Source of the DNA: Ruegeria arenilitoris
Lineage (GTDB): Bacteria; Pseudomonadota; Alphaproteobacteria; Rhodobacterales; Rhodobacteraceae
Length of the DNA: 64,000 nt
Direction: 5' to 3'
NCBI RefSeq assembly: GCF_013030265.1
Contig: NZ_WPZQ01000014.1
Span: 1 to 64,000 of the forward strand
The position numbers and the translations under genes were made by a program. This document shows, in pieces, positions 1-8,109 of the stretch. Each line of letters begins with the position of its first letter. The stretch's first letter is position 1. The notes below the pieces were generated by a model that was given only the letters and a program-made list of their open reading frames with translations, did no database searches and had not been told where the DNA came from.

Positions 1-55
1 ACCCGTAGCAGTCGCTGGCATCGACGCAAACGACATGACACCGCAAGAGGCGTAA
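1..55 (+). CDS. C-terminal end of an upstream gene, probably sulfoacetaldehyde acetyltransferase (partial)
   Basis: An open frame runs from the window edge to a TAA at 53-55, giving the last 17 residues of a protein that ends in TPQEA. The next gene starts 4 bases later and is a phosphate acetyltransferase, followed by sulfite dehydrogenase genes. In bacteria that break down taurine, xsc (sulfoacetaldehyde acetyltransferase, making acetyl phosphate and sulfite) normally sits directly upstream of this short type of pta. The identity is inferred from context only, because the visible tail has no diagnostic motif. Confidence 0.45.
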   Translation, partial: PVAVAGIDANDMTPQEA

Positions 56-59
56 CTGG

Positions 60-1082
60 GTGAAACCTCTACGCACAATACTCGGAGCTGCAACCAGCTC
101 CGACAAGATCATCGCCCTCGCTGAGGGCGATGATCCAAGAGTCGTCGAAGGCGCCCTGAAGGCCCGCTCTGAAGGGGTCGCCCGAATTATCCTTATTGGT
201 GAGCAGGCCAAGGTCAAAGCTGAACTGGCAAAGCAAGGCGGTTCGGATGTTGATGGGATCGAAATTCACGACCCCAACAGCTCTTCTCTGACCGAGTCCT
301 TCGCCGCGGAACTGCATGAACTGCGCAAGCATAAGGGCATGACGCCCGAGCAGGCCCGAGAGCAGATCACGAAACGCCTGAACTATGCCGCGATGCTGGT
401 TCACAAGGGGCTGGCCGATGGAACTGTCGGCGGCGCGGTAGAAACAACATCGGACACCGTCCGTGCAGCCTTGCAAATCATTGGCAAAGCACCTGATGCC
501 GCCATGGTTTCGAGCTTCTTCCTGATGCTTTATTGCCGCGATCATCATTCCGTAAGGGGCGCTCATATCTTTGCGGATTGCGGTCTGGTTGTTGATCCGA
601 ACGAAGAAGAGCTGGCGGCAATCGCCCGTGCCTCGGCAGCATCCTACCACGCATTGACGAATGAAACGCCACGCGTGGCGATGCTGTCATTCTCGACCAC
701 AGGCAGTGCCAAACATCCAAAAGTGTCAAAGGTCGTCGAGGCAACACAGATTGCCAAGGCTGCGGACCCGGATCTGCTGATCGATGGTGAACTGCAGTTT
801 GACGCAGCCTTTGTTCCGGAAGTAGCGGCCAAGAAAGCGGCAGCTTCTCCGTTGCAGGGCCAAGCAAATGTCTTTGTTTTTCCAAATCTCGACGCTGGCA
901 ACCTTGGCTACAAGATTGCGCAACGTATCGGCGGCGCCGAGGCGATCGGACCAGTCCTGCAAGGATTAGCGAAACCTGCAAATGACCTCTCGCGCGGTTG
1001 CTCGGCCGAAGATGTCCTGCACATGGTGGCGGTGACCGCAGTCCAGGCGCAAACCTCCCAAACCCGAAAGGATGTTTCCTAA
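60..1082 (+). CDS. pta: Phosphate acetyltransferase
   Basis: It converts acetyl phosphate and CoA to acetyl-CoA and phosphate in the cytoplasm. The 340-residue product is a single PTA/PTB domain without the N-terminal DRTGG/AAA extension of long enterobacterial Pta. The C-terminal family signature LQGLAKPANDLSRG is clear. Translation starts at GTG 60, about 9 bases after an AGAGG ribosome-binding site lying in the end of the upstream gene. Set between a probable xsc and soeABC, its job is most likely to recover the acetyl phosphate made by Xsc during taurine or other C2-sulfonate breakdown. Confidence 0.93.
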   Translation: MKPLRTILGAATSSDKIIALAEGDDPRVVEGALKARSEGVARIILIGEQAKVKAELAKQGGSDVDGIEIHDPNSSSLTESFAAELHELRKHKGMTPEQAREQITKRLNYAAMLVHKGLADGTVGGAVETTSDTVRAALQIIGKAPDAAMVSSFFLMLYCRDHHSVRGAHIFADCGLVVDPNEEELAAIARASAASYHALTNETPRVAMLSFSTTGSAKHPKVSKVVEATQIAKAADPDLLIDGELQFDAAFVPEVAAKKAAASPLQGQANVFVFPNLDAGNLGYKIAQRIGGAEAIGPVLQGLAKPANDLSRGCSAEDVLHMVAVTAVQAQTSQTRKDVS

Positions 1083-1106
1083 ACTCGGGCGAAGCAAAAT
1101 AATGTT

Positions 1107-1137
1107 CCGATTTTTCCACCGGGTATGGAAAGATCGG
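1107..1137 (+). other. Intercistronic hairpin between pta and soeA
   Basis: Two 12-base arms (1107-1118 and 1126-1137) are complementary except for one G-U wobble, around a 7-base loop. No T-run follows, so it does not look like a normal intrinsic terminator. It lies in the 77-base gap, 22 bases before the soeA start. It may be an mRNA processing or stability element that sets soeABC expression apart from xsc-pta, or a protein-binding palindrome. Confidence 0.6.
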
Positions 1138-1159
1138 TTCAATAGCCACAGGGACCCAA

Positions 1160-3973
1160 ATGAACCAGCCAATCATCGACACATCGCCAAAGGTTTCAGA
1201 CGAAATCCGGCGAACCACTTGCTACATGTGTGCCTGCCGCTGCGGCATCAATGTGCACATGAAAGACGGCAAGGTTGCCTATATCGAAGGCAACCGCGAT
1301 CACCCTGTAAACAAGGGTGTGTTATGTGCCAAAGGCTCGGCTGGCATCATGCAGGTCAACGCCCCATCGCGGCTACGCGCACCGCTAAAGCGGGTGGGGC
1401 CGCGCGGTTCCGGCGAATTCGAAGAGATCAGCTGGGATGAGGCGCTTGAAATCGCGGTTGGTTGGCTAAAGCCAATCCGCGAGGACAATCCCGAAAAGCT
1501 TGCGTTTTTTACTGGCCGCGACCAGAGCCAAAGCTTCACCAGTTTCTGGGCGCAGAACTTCGGCACCTGTAACTATGCAGCCCATGGCGGGTTCTGTTCC
1601 GTGAACATGGCCGCTGGTGGTATCTACACGATGGGCGGCGCGTTCTGGGAATTCGGTCAACCCGACTGGGATCACACCAAGCTATTCATGTTGTTTGGAG
1701 TAGCCGAGGACCACGACTCGAACCCAATCAAGATGGGCATCGGCAAGATCAAGGCGCGCGGCGCGCGTGTGATCGGTGTCAACCCGATCCGGTCTGGCTA
1801 TAACGCTGTTGCCGACGACTGGGTCGGGATCACTCCCGGCACCGATGGCCTTTTCATCTTGTCGATGATCCATGTGCTGATGAAAGCGGGTAAGATCGAT
1901 CTCGACTACCTCAGCCGTTACACCAATGCTCCGGTTCTGATCGACGCGGCCGAAGGCCCGACCAAAGGTCTGTTCCTGCGCGATGCGGATGGCAAACCGC
2001 TGGTCGTCGACCGCAACACAGGCGAGTTGACCGCCTTCGACAAGCCCGGCGTCCGCCCGGACCTGTCGGCCACCTATGAAAAGGATGGCGTCACCCACCG
2101 TCCGGTCTTCCACCTGATGGCCGAGCGCTATCTCAGCGACGAATACGCCCCCGAAAAGGTGGCCGAACAGTGCGGCATTCCCGCCACCCGCATCCGCGCA
2201 ATCGCCGGCGAACTGGCCCGCGTCGCCTTTGACGAGGCGTTTGAACTGGATCACGAATGGACCGATTTCCGTGGTGAGAAACACACCAAGATGATCGGCC
2301 GCCCCGTCGCCATGCACTCGATGCGCGGCGTATCGGCCCATGCCAACGGTTTTCAGACCTGCCGCGCGCTGCATGTTCTGCAGATCATCCTCGGCACTGT
2401 CGAGGTTCCCGGCGGCTTCCGCTTCAAACCGCCCTACCCCAAGCCGGTCGAGGCACACCCGACACCGCACTGCAAGGTGACGCCAAACTCGCCGCTGGAT
2501 GGCCCGCATCTGGGCTTTGTTCAGGGCCCCGAGCACCTGGCGCTGAAAGAAGATGGCAGCCCCGCGCGGATCGACAAGGCATTCACCTGGGAAAACCCGA
2601 TGTCCAGCCACGGGCTGATGCATATGGTGATCTCGAACGCGCATGCGGGCGACCCCTACAAGATCGACACGCTGTTCATGTACATGGCCAATATGTCCTG
2701 GAACTCGACCATGAACACCAAAGGTGTCATGGAGATGCTGACGGACAAGGATGAGAACGGCGATTATGTAATCCCGCACATCATCTATTCCGACGCCTAC
2801 TCCTCGGAAATGGTGGCTTATGCTGACCTGATCCTGCCGGACACCACTTATCTGGAGCGCCACGACTGTATCTCGCTGCTTGACCGCCCGATCTGTGAGG
2901 CCGAGGCAGCAGCAGACGCCATCCGCTGGCCCGTGATAGAACCCGACCGAGACGTGCGCGGCTTCCAATCGGTGCTCATCGATCTGGCCAACCGGTTGGA
3001 ATTGCCAGGCTTTACCAAAGAGGATGGCAGCGCCAAATGGGTCGATTATGCGGACTATATCGTCAATCACGAACGTAAGCCCGGCATCGGTCCCCTCGCC
3101 GGCTTCCGTGGTGAAAATGGCGACAAGGAAGGTCGTGGCGAGGTCAATCCAGACCAGCTGAACCGTTACATTGAGAACGGTGGCTTTTACGTGGCGCATA
3201 TTCCCGAAGGTGCGGATTACTACAAACCGTGGAACACGGCCTATCAGGACTGGGCCGTTGGCATGGGTATCTATGACAGCCCGCAGCCTTACCTGTTCCA
3301 GCTGTATTCCGAACCGATGCGCAAATTCCAATTGGCCGCCGAAGGCCATGGTGAGCGTCAACCGCCGGACCATCTGCGCGCGCGGATCAAGGAAACGCTG
3401 GACCCGATGCCGATCTGGTATGAAACCGACCAGCACGGCAACGAAGGCTTCACCGTCAACGCCCTGACCCAGCGCCCTATGGCCATGTACCACAGCTGGG
3501 GTACCCAAAACGCGTGGCTGCGTCAGCTGCACGGACGCAACCCTCTCTATGTTCCGACAAAACTGATGCGCGAGCATGGGCTGCAGGATGGCGACTGGGC
3601 AAAAGTGACGTCTCCGCATGGTGAGATCACGGTTCCGGTCATGGAAATGGCGGCACTGAACGAAAACACCGTCTGGACCTGGAACGCCATCGGCAAGCGC
3701 AAAGGCGCGTGGGCGCTGCAAGAGGACGCACCCGAGGCGACCAAGGGCTTCCTGCTGAACCACCTGATCCACGAGCTTCTGCCGCCTAAGGGTGACGGTT
3801 TGCGATGGGCTAACTCTGACCCGATCACCGGTCAGGCTGCGTGGTTCGACCTCAAAGTGAAAATCGAAAAAGCTGCGCCACCTTCGGATGCAGAAAGCCA
3901 ACCCGAGTTCGATCCAATTAAATCGCCGGTTGGCACCGGCCCCAAAGACTTGGCGTGGAAGGTAGGCAAATGA
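1160..3973 (+). CDS. soeA: Sulfite dehydrogenase (quinone) SoeA, molybdopterin catalytic subunit
   Basis: Catalytic subunit of the DMSO-reductase superfamily, expected to carry a bis-MGD molybdenum cofactor and oxidise sulfite to sulfate. The 937-residue protein has an N-terminal [4Fe-4S] motif with C21, C24, C28 and C56, then the long molybdopterin oxidoreductase body and a C-terminal molydopterin-dinucleotide-binding region. There is no twin-arginine signal peptide, which fits the cytoplasm-facing SoeABC complex rather than periplasmic enzymes. It overlaps soeB by four bases (ATGA). The gene order A-B-C next to pta strongly supports SoeA over other members such as polysulfide or thiosulfate reductases, but substrate is not provable from sequence alone. 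Confidence 0.88.
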   Translation: MNQPIIDTSPKVSDEIRRTTCYMCACRCGINVHMKDGKVAYIEGNRDHPVNKGVLCAKGSAGIMQVNAPSRLRAPLKRVGPRGSGEFEEISWDEALEIAVGWLKPIREDNPEKLAFFTGRDQSQSFTSFWAQNFGTCNYAAHGGFCSVNMAAGGIYTMGGAFWEFGQPDWDHTKLFMLFGVAEDHDSNPIKMGIGKIKARGARVIGVNPIRSGYNAVADDWVGITPGTDGLFILSMIHVLMKAGKIDLDYLSRYTNAPVLIDAAEGPTKGLFLRDADGKPLVVDRNTGELTAFDKPGVRPDLSATYEKDGVTHRPVFHLMAERYLSDEYAPEKVAEQCGIPATRIRAIAGELARVAFDEAFELDHEWTDFRGEKHTKMIGRPVAMHSMRGVSAHANGFQTCRALHVLQIILGTVEVPGGFRFKPPYPKPVEAHPTPHCKVTPNSPLDGPHLGFVQGPEHLALKEDGSPARIDKAFTWENPMSSHGLMHMVISNAHAGDPYKIDTLFMYMANMSWNSTMNTKGVMEMLTDKDENGDYVIPHIIYSDAYSSEMVAYADLILPDTTYLERHDCISLLDRPICEAEAAADAIRWPVIEPDRDVRGFQSVLIDLANRLELPGFTKEDGSAKWVDYADYIVNHERKPGIGPLAGFRGENGDKEGRGEVNPDQLNRYIENGGFYVAHIPEGADYYKPWNTAYQDWAVGMGIYDSPQPYLFQLYSEPMRKFQLAAEGHGERQPPDHLRARIKETLDPMPIWYETDQHGNEGFTVNALTQRPMAMYHSWGTQNAWLRQLHGRNPLYVPTKLMREHGLQDGDWAKVTSPHGEITVPVMEMAALNENTVWTWNAIGKRKGAWALQEDAPEATKGFLLNHLIHELLPPKGDGLRWANSDPITGQAAWFDLKVKIEKAAPPSDAESQPEFDPIKSPVGTGPKDLAWKVGK

Positions 3974-4734
3974 CCCAACTCCCCCAATCCACTGAACGCA
4001 AGATGGGTCTGGTCATCGATCTAGACACCTGCGTCGGCTGCCACGCCTGCGTGATTTCGTGCAAAGGCTGGAACACCGAAAATTACGGCGCACCCCTGTC
4101 AGATCAGGACGCTTATGGCGCCAACCCATCAGGGACCTTCCTGAACCGAGTGCATTCCTACGAAGTGCAGCCCGAGCAGGGTCATGCCCAGCTCATCCAC
4201 TTTCCCAAATCCTGCCTGCATTGCGAAGACGCGCCCTGTGTCACCGTTTGTCCCACAGGGGCCAGCTACAAGCGGGTCGAGGACGGTATCGTGCTGGTGA
4301 ACGAAAGCGATTGCATCGGCTGCGGCCTGTGCGCGTGGTCCTGCCCTTACGGTGCACGTGAACTGGATCAGGCCGAAGGCGTGATGAAAAAGTGCACCCT
4401 CTGCGTTGACCGGATCTATAACGAAAACCTGCCCGAAGTAGATCGTGTCCCGTCATGCGTTCGCACCTGCCCCGCCGGAGCGCGACATTTTGGCGATCTT
4501 GGTGACCCGGACAGCGATGTCAGCAAACTGGTCGCAGACCGTGGAGGCATGGATCTTATGCCCGAAATGGGCACCAAGCCGGTCAACAAATACCTGCCGC
4601 CGCGCCCCAAGGATCAGGTCGAAGAACAAATCGACATCCTGGCACCGCTGCTGGCCCCGGTCGCTGAGGAGTCCAAAGGGTTCCTGGGCTGGCTGGACAA
4701 AGCGCTCGACAAAATTCCCGGAGGAGCGAACTGA
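3970..4734 (+). CDS. soeB: Sulfite dehydrogenase SoeB, four-cluster ferredoxin-like iron-sulfur subunit
   Basis: Electron-transfer subunit that carries electrons from SoeA to the membrane subunit. Sixteen cysteines fall in four groups of the DmsB/NrfC type (CxxCxxCxxxC; CxxC with PCxxxC; CxxCxxCxxxC; CxxC followed by CxxxC), enough for four [4Fe-4S] clusters. The start chosen is ATG 3970, inside the soeA stop and behind a GGAAGGTAGG ribosome-binding site; an upstream in-frame start at 3955 is less likely. The 254-residue protein has a C-terminal extension with many acidic and proline residues. It ends in TGATG, shared with the soeC start. Confidence 0.92.
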   Translation: MTQLPQSTERKMGLVIDLDTCVGCHACVISCKGWNTENYGAPLSDQDAYGANPSGTFLNRVHSYEVQPEQGHAQLIHFPKSCLHCEDAPCVTVCPTGASYKRVEDGIVLVNESDCIGCGLCAWSCPYGARELDQAEGVMKKCTLCVDRIYNENLPEVDRVPSCVRTCPAGARHFGDLGDPDSDVSKLVADRGGMDLMPEMGTKPVNKYLPPRPKDQVEEQIDILAPLLAPVAEESKGFLGWLDKALDKIPGGAN

Positions 4735-5621
4735 TGCATCCCGCACCTTCAGTCATCATCTTCACGACCTTTTCGGGTCTGGGCTTTGGGCTCTTGTTTT
4801 TCCTGGGCCTCGGCCAACCGCCGGTCACTGGCTTTGTCGCCTTCGTATTCTACGCCATCGCCTATGCGCTGGCGGTGGGCGGTCTTCTGGCGTCGACATT
4901 TCATCTGGGCCATCCGGAACGCGCATGGAAAGCCTTCAGCCAATGGAAATCCAGCTGGCTCAGCCGCGAGGGCGTCTGCGCAGTTGCCGCGCTTATCATT
5001 ATGGGTCTCTATGCGCTTGGAGCAGTGTTCCTGCAAAGCCACTGGACATTGCTGGGCTGGGTCGGTGCGATACTCAGCCTTGCTACCGTCTTCACCACCT
5101 CAATGATCTACACTCAGCTCAAGACCATCCCACGCTGGAACATGAATCTTACACCAGCCATGTTTCTGTCCTTTAGCCTGGCGGGCGGTGCGCTGTTATC
5201 AGGGGCTGAAACACTTGCCCCCTGGCTGCTTGCAATAGCGGGCGCAATTCAGCTGGCATACTGGGCCAAGGGTGATCAAGCCTTGGCAAGCTCCGGCACC
5301 AATCTGGGCACAGCAACTGGTCTTGGGGATCGTGGCACCGTTCGGGCGTTCGAACCACCGCATACCGGAACCAACTATCTGCTGCGTGAATTCGTCCATG
5401 TCGTGGGCCGCAAACACGCTCAGAAGCTGCGTGTGATTTCATTCGTTCTTGCGTTTGTCCTGCCCTTACTGCTGATCCTGACACCGGTCGCGGGGGTCGC
5501 GATCAAGCATGTTTTTGCGCTGCTTGCCGTACTGTCACATCTGACCGGGGTTGTGGTCTCGCGCTGGCTGTTCTTTGCTCAAGCCGAACATGTGGTCGGG
5601 TTGTACTACGGTAAACGATAA
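4734..5621 (+). CDS. soeC: Sulfite dehydrogenase SoeC, DmsC/NrfD-like membrane anchor
   Basis: Membrane subunit expected to anchor SoeAB and pass electrons to the quinone pool. The 295-residue protein shows eight hydrophobic segments, as in DmsC. The ATG shares one base with the soeB TGA and follows a GGAGGAG ribosome-binding site. The operon ends here at a strong terminator. Together with the Xsc and Pta enzymes the complex would dispose of toxic sulfite and conserve energy from its oxidation. Confidence 0.9.
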   Translation: MHPAPSVIIFTTFSGLGFGLLFFLGLGQPPVTGFVAFVFYAIAYALAVGGLLASTFHLGHPERAWKAFSQWKSSWLSREGVCAVAALIIMGLYALGAVFLQSHWTLLGWVGAILSLATVFTTSMIYTQLKTIPRWNMNLTPAMFLSFSLAGGALLSGAETLAPWLLAIAGAIQLAYWAKGDQALASSGTNLGTATGLGDRGTVRAFEPPHTGTNYLLREFVHVVGRKHAQKLRVISFVLAFVLPLLLILTPVAGVAIKHVFALLAVLSHLTGVVVSRWLFFAQAEHVVGLYYGKR

Positions 5622-5629
5622 TCTGATTA

Positions 5630-5657
5630 AGAGCCTCGGTAACGAGGCTCTTTTTTT
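5630..5657 (+). terminator. Rho-independent terminator of the pta-soeABC operon
   Basis: A perfect 9-bp stem (5630-5638 with 5643-5651) with a GTAA loop is followed by seven T residues. It begins eight bases after the soeC stop. Confidence 0.93.
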
Positions 5658-5665
5658 ACCAACCA

Positions 5666-5692
5666 TGTCACAAACCCGGTGGCCCGCCCGTC
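5666..5692 (+). promoter_or_regulatory. ECF41-type promoter
   Basis: TGTCACA (5666-5672), a 16-base spacer and CGTC (5689-5692) match the promoter form reported for ECF41 sigma factors, which drive the genes linked to them. It lies just after the soeABC terminator and about 34 bases before the AhpD-family start at 5726, leaving room for a short leader. The sigma factor itself is encoded as the second gene of this unit, so autoregulation is expected. Confidence 0.8.
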
Positions 5693-5725
5693 CTGTTTTT
5701 GTTCAAATCAAAACAGGAGAATTCG

Positions 5726-6187
5726 ATGTCCCCCCGGATCAATCATTTTGCCGTCGCACCTGAACTGCTGCAACCAATGCTCGACATGGAGGAGCGCCTG
5801 CGTGCCTCAGGGTTGGAGCATAGTCTGAATGAACTCGTCAAACTCAGGGTTTCACAGATCAATGGCTGCGCCTATTGCATTCACATGCACACGCACGACG
5901 CCCGAACCAATGGTGAGAGCGAAGATCGCCTGCACCTTCTGAACGCCTGGCATGAGTCTTCGCTTTATTCAGAACGTGAACGCGCCGCTCTTGCATGGGC
6001 CGAAGCCCTGACCCGCGTTGAAACCAATCGGGCTCCGGACGATGTGTATGAGACGATGGCGAAGTATTTTTCGGAACACGAGCAGGTCGCACTGACTTTG
6101 GTGGTCACCACCATCAATGCATGGAATCGTCTGGCGATCGGATTTGCAGTTCCTCACCCCGACACCACTAAGGCCACAGCAGCGTGA
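5726..6187 (+). CDS. AhpD/carboxymuconolactone decarboxylase-family protein (ECF41-linked)
   Basis: A 153-residue protein of the carboxymuconolactone decarboxylase/AhpD superfamily, with the redox pair C48-A-Y-C51 and nearby H53 and H55 as in peroxidase-type members. It probably reduces peroxides or a related electrophile through the dithiol; the natural substrate is unknown. The start follows an AGGAG site at 5714-5718. It overlaps the sigma factor gene by four bases (GTGA) and sits behind an ECF41-type promoter. Carboxymuconolactone decarboxylases are one of the three classes of protein typically linked to ECF41 sigma factors (the 'COE' genes), so this is the expected target gene. Confidence 0.88.
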   Translation: MSPRINHFAVAPELLQPMLDMEERLRASGLEHSLNELVKLRVSQINGCAYCIHMHTHDARTNGESEDRLHLLNAWHESSLYSERERAALAWAEALTRVETNRAPDDVYETMAKYFSEHEQVALTLVVTTINAWNRLAIGFAVPHPDTTKATAA

Positions 6188-7080
6188 CACAGACGGGTCC
6201 ACAGCCTAAAGAACAGGCTTTTGTCGATATGCAACCGCGACTTTTCGCGGTTGCATATCGCATGCTCGGATCAGTCAGCGACGCTGAGGACATCGTACAG
6301 GACGCCTATCTGCGCTGGCAGCGGGTCGAGTTCGATCAGGTACGAGATAAAACGGGTTACTTGATCCGGATCGTAACGCGCCTTTGTCTCGACCAGCTGC
6401 GCGCAGCACGAACAGTACGTGAGACCTATCCCGGTGAGTGGTTGCCGGAACCTCTGATCACTGACGATTCGACAGAGCGGCTGGATCGCGATGTTTCGGT
6501 CGCGCTCTTGATGGCATTGGAACGTTTGTCACCGCTCGAACGCGCGGCCTTCCTTCTTCATGACGTTTTCGAGCACTCTTATGAAGAGCTTTCAGAAACG
6601 CTCAAACGCAGTCAGAGCAGTTGTCGTCAACTCGTCAGCCGTGCGCGCAAACATGTCGAACAGGTCAAGCCACGGGTTCGGGTTGAACGTGAGCATGGTG
6701 AGGAACTGGCCAAAGCGTTTTTCAGCGCTGCAAAAAGTGGAGATACAAAGCACCTGACTGCTCTTCTGGCGCGCGATGTTCAATTGCACTCGGACGGTGG
6801 TGGAAAGATCATCGCAACTCTGAACCCGATCTATGGACGAGACAAAGTCACTCGTTTCTTTTCCGGGCTGGCACGAAAGCCGTCAGCACCACGTTCATTC
6901 CGATGGGCATTTTGTTGGTTGAATGGTTTGCCCGCAATCATCAACCGCGAGCCCGGAGGCTCATTGCAGGCAACATCACTGAAGATCGAGGATGGGCAGA
7001 TTGCGGAGATCTACATGGTCCGCAATCCGGACAAAACTCAGCATCTGGAAGATCTGCTGGATAAACAGGGCCTGCTTTAG
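6184..7080 (+). CDS. ECF sigma factor, ECF41 (SigJ-like) family with SnoaL-type C-terminal extension
   Basis: A 298-residue extracytoplasmic-function sigma factor. Sigma-2 occupies roughly residues 13-75 and sigma-4 about 100-160, followed by a SnoaL-like domain of about 125 residues. The ECF41 signatures are present: WLPEP at 86-90 in the linker, DGGGK at 204-208, and NPDK at 281-284 near the end. In this family the fused C-terminal domain takes the place of a separate anti-sigma factor and modulates activity. GTG start 6184 overlaps the preceding stop. What signal it senses is not known. Confidence 0.9.
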   Translation: MTQTGPQPKEQAFVDMQPRLFAVAYRMLGSVSDAEDIVQDAYLRWQRVEFDQVRDKTGYLIRIVTRLCLDQLRAARTVRETYPGEWLPEPLITDDSTERLDRDVSVALLMALERLSPLERAAFLLHDVFEHSYEELSETLKRSQSSCRQLVSRARKHVEQVKPRVRVEREHGEELAKAFFSAAKSGDTKHLTALLARDVQLHSDGGGKIIATLNPIYGRDKVTRFFSGLARKPSAPRSFRWAFCWLNGLPAIINREPGGSLQATSLKIEDGQIAEIYMVRNPDKTQHLEDLLDKQGLL

Positions 7081-7093
7081 CCAGCAGACCCTG
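7066..7093. terminator. Imperfect hairpin between convergent genes
   Basis: Arms of 11 bases (7066-7076 and 7083-7093) pair with one mismatch around a six-base loop and span the end of the sigma factor gene, 11 bases from the dapA stop. There is no clear T-run in either direction, so termination is only a guess. Confidence 0.3.
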
Positions 7094-7103
7094 ACAGCTG
7101 AAT

Positions 7104-7976
7104 CTACACCAGTCCGGCGTGCGCCATGGCCTTGTCGATGGCCGATTTTGTGCTGTCCTCAAGTGTGGTCAGCGGCGAACGAACCTCTTCACTGCAACGG
7201 TCCAGCTTGCTGAGGGCGTATTTGGCACCCACGAGACCGGGTTCGATAAAGATAGCCTCATGCAGAGGCATCAGACGATCCTGATACTCCAGCGCTTTCG
7301 CATAGTCGCCATTCAGCGTTGCCTGCTGGAATTCAGCGCAAAGCTTGGGCGCAACATTGGCAGTGACCGAGATACAACCCACACCCCCATGCGCATTGAA
7401 GCCCAGCGCCGTCGCGTCTTCGCCAGACAGCTGGCAGAAATCCGTGCCACAGCTGGCACGTTGCTGGCTGACACGCGCCAGATCACCGGTGGCATCCTTG
7501 ACGCCGACAATGCGCGGCAGCTGAGCCAGCTCACCCATCGTGGCAGGTGTCATGTCGATGACAGAACGACCCGGGATATTGTAGATGATGATCGGAATAT
7601 CCGCGCAGTCGTGCAGTGCACGGAAATGCGTGATCAGTCCCTTCTGGGTCGGCTTGTTATAGTAGGGGGTCACAACCAGAGCCGCCGCCGCACCAACCTT
7701 TTGAGCGAATCGCACAAAGCGGATTGCTTCGACGGTATTGTTGGATCCAGCACCTGCAATGACTGGCACGCGCCCTGCCGCCGCTTTCACAACCTCTTCG
7801 ACCACGACCTCGTGTTCTTCGTGGCTCAGTGTGGGGCTTTCACCGGTTGTCCCAACAGGCACAAGTCCGGTCGAACCTTCCTGAATCTGCCATTCCACCA
7901 ATTGTTTGAGCGTATCCAGGTCCAACTCGCCGTTGCGGAACGGGGTGACGAGAGCTGGCATCGAGCCTTTGAACAT
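7104..7976 (-). CDS. dapA: 4-hydroxy-tetrahydrodipicolinate synthase
   Basis: It condenses pyruvate with aspartate semialdehyde in the lysine and diaminopimelate pathway. The 290-residue protein is a class I aldolase barrel with Schiff-base K160 (in GVKDAT), catalytic Y132 (in YNIPGR) and the T43-T44 proton-relay pair in VGTTGE. I chose ATG 7976 because the family starts at this point and a TAAGGAG site precedes it; upstream in-frame codons add non-family sequence. The gene is divergent from the lytic transglycosylase. Confidence 0.95.
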   Translation of the reverse strand: MFKGSMPALVTPFRNGELDLDTLKQLVEWQIQEGSTGLVPVGTTGESPTLSHEEHEVVVEEVVKAAAGRVPVIAGAGSNNTVEAIRFVRFAQKVGAAAALVVTPYYNKPTQKGLITHFRALHDCADIPIIIYNIPGRSVIDMTPATMGELAQLPRIVGVKDATGDLARVSQQRASCGTDFCQLSGEDATALGFNAHGGVGCISVTANVAPKLCAEFQQATLNGDYAKALEYQDRLMPLHEAIFIEPGLVGAKYALSKLDRCSEEVRSPLTTLEDSTKSAIDKAMAHAGLV

Positions 7977-8109
7977 GGAGCGCTCCTTAGCGTGCAGTTT
8001 GCAGATTTTGCGTCCCGGTCCGTCACGATTTTGAGTTTGTGAGTTGATCCCGGTGGCGCAAGGTTTATCCTGCATGGCTGTATCCTTGGTTGGTTGGGAA
8101 ATGCAAGGG

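Noticed and set aside
1682-3901. 739-codon open frame antisense to soeA
   Set aside because: It lies wholly opposite a well-supported molybdoenzyme gene and has no domain features; long antisense frames are common in GC-rich genes with strong third-position bias.
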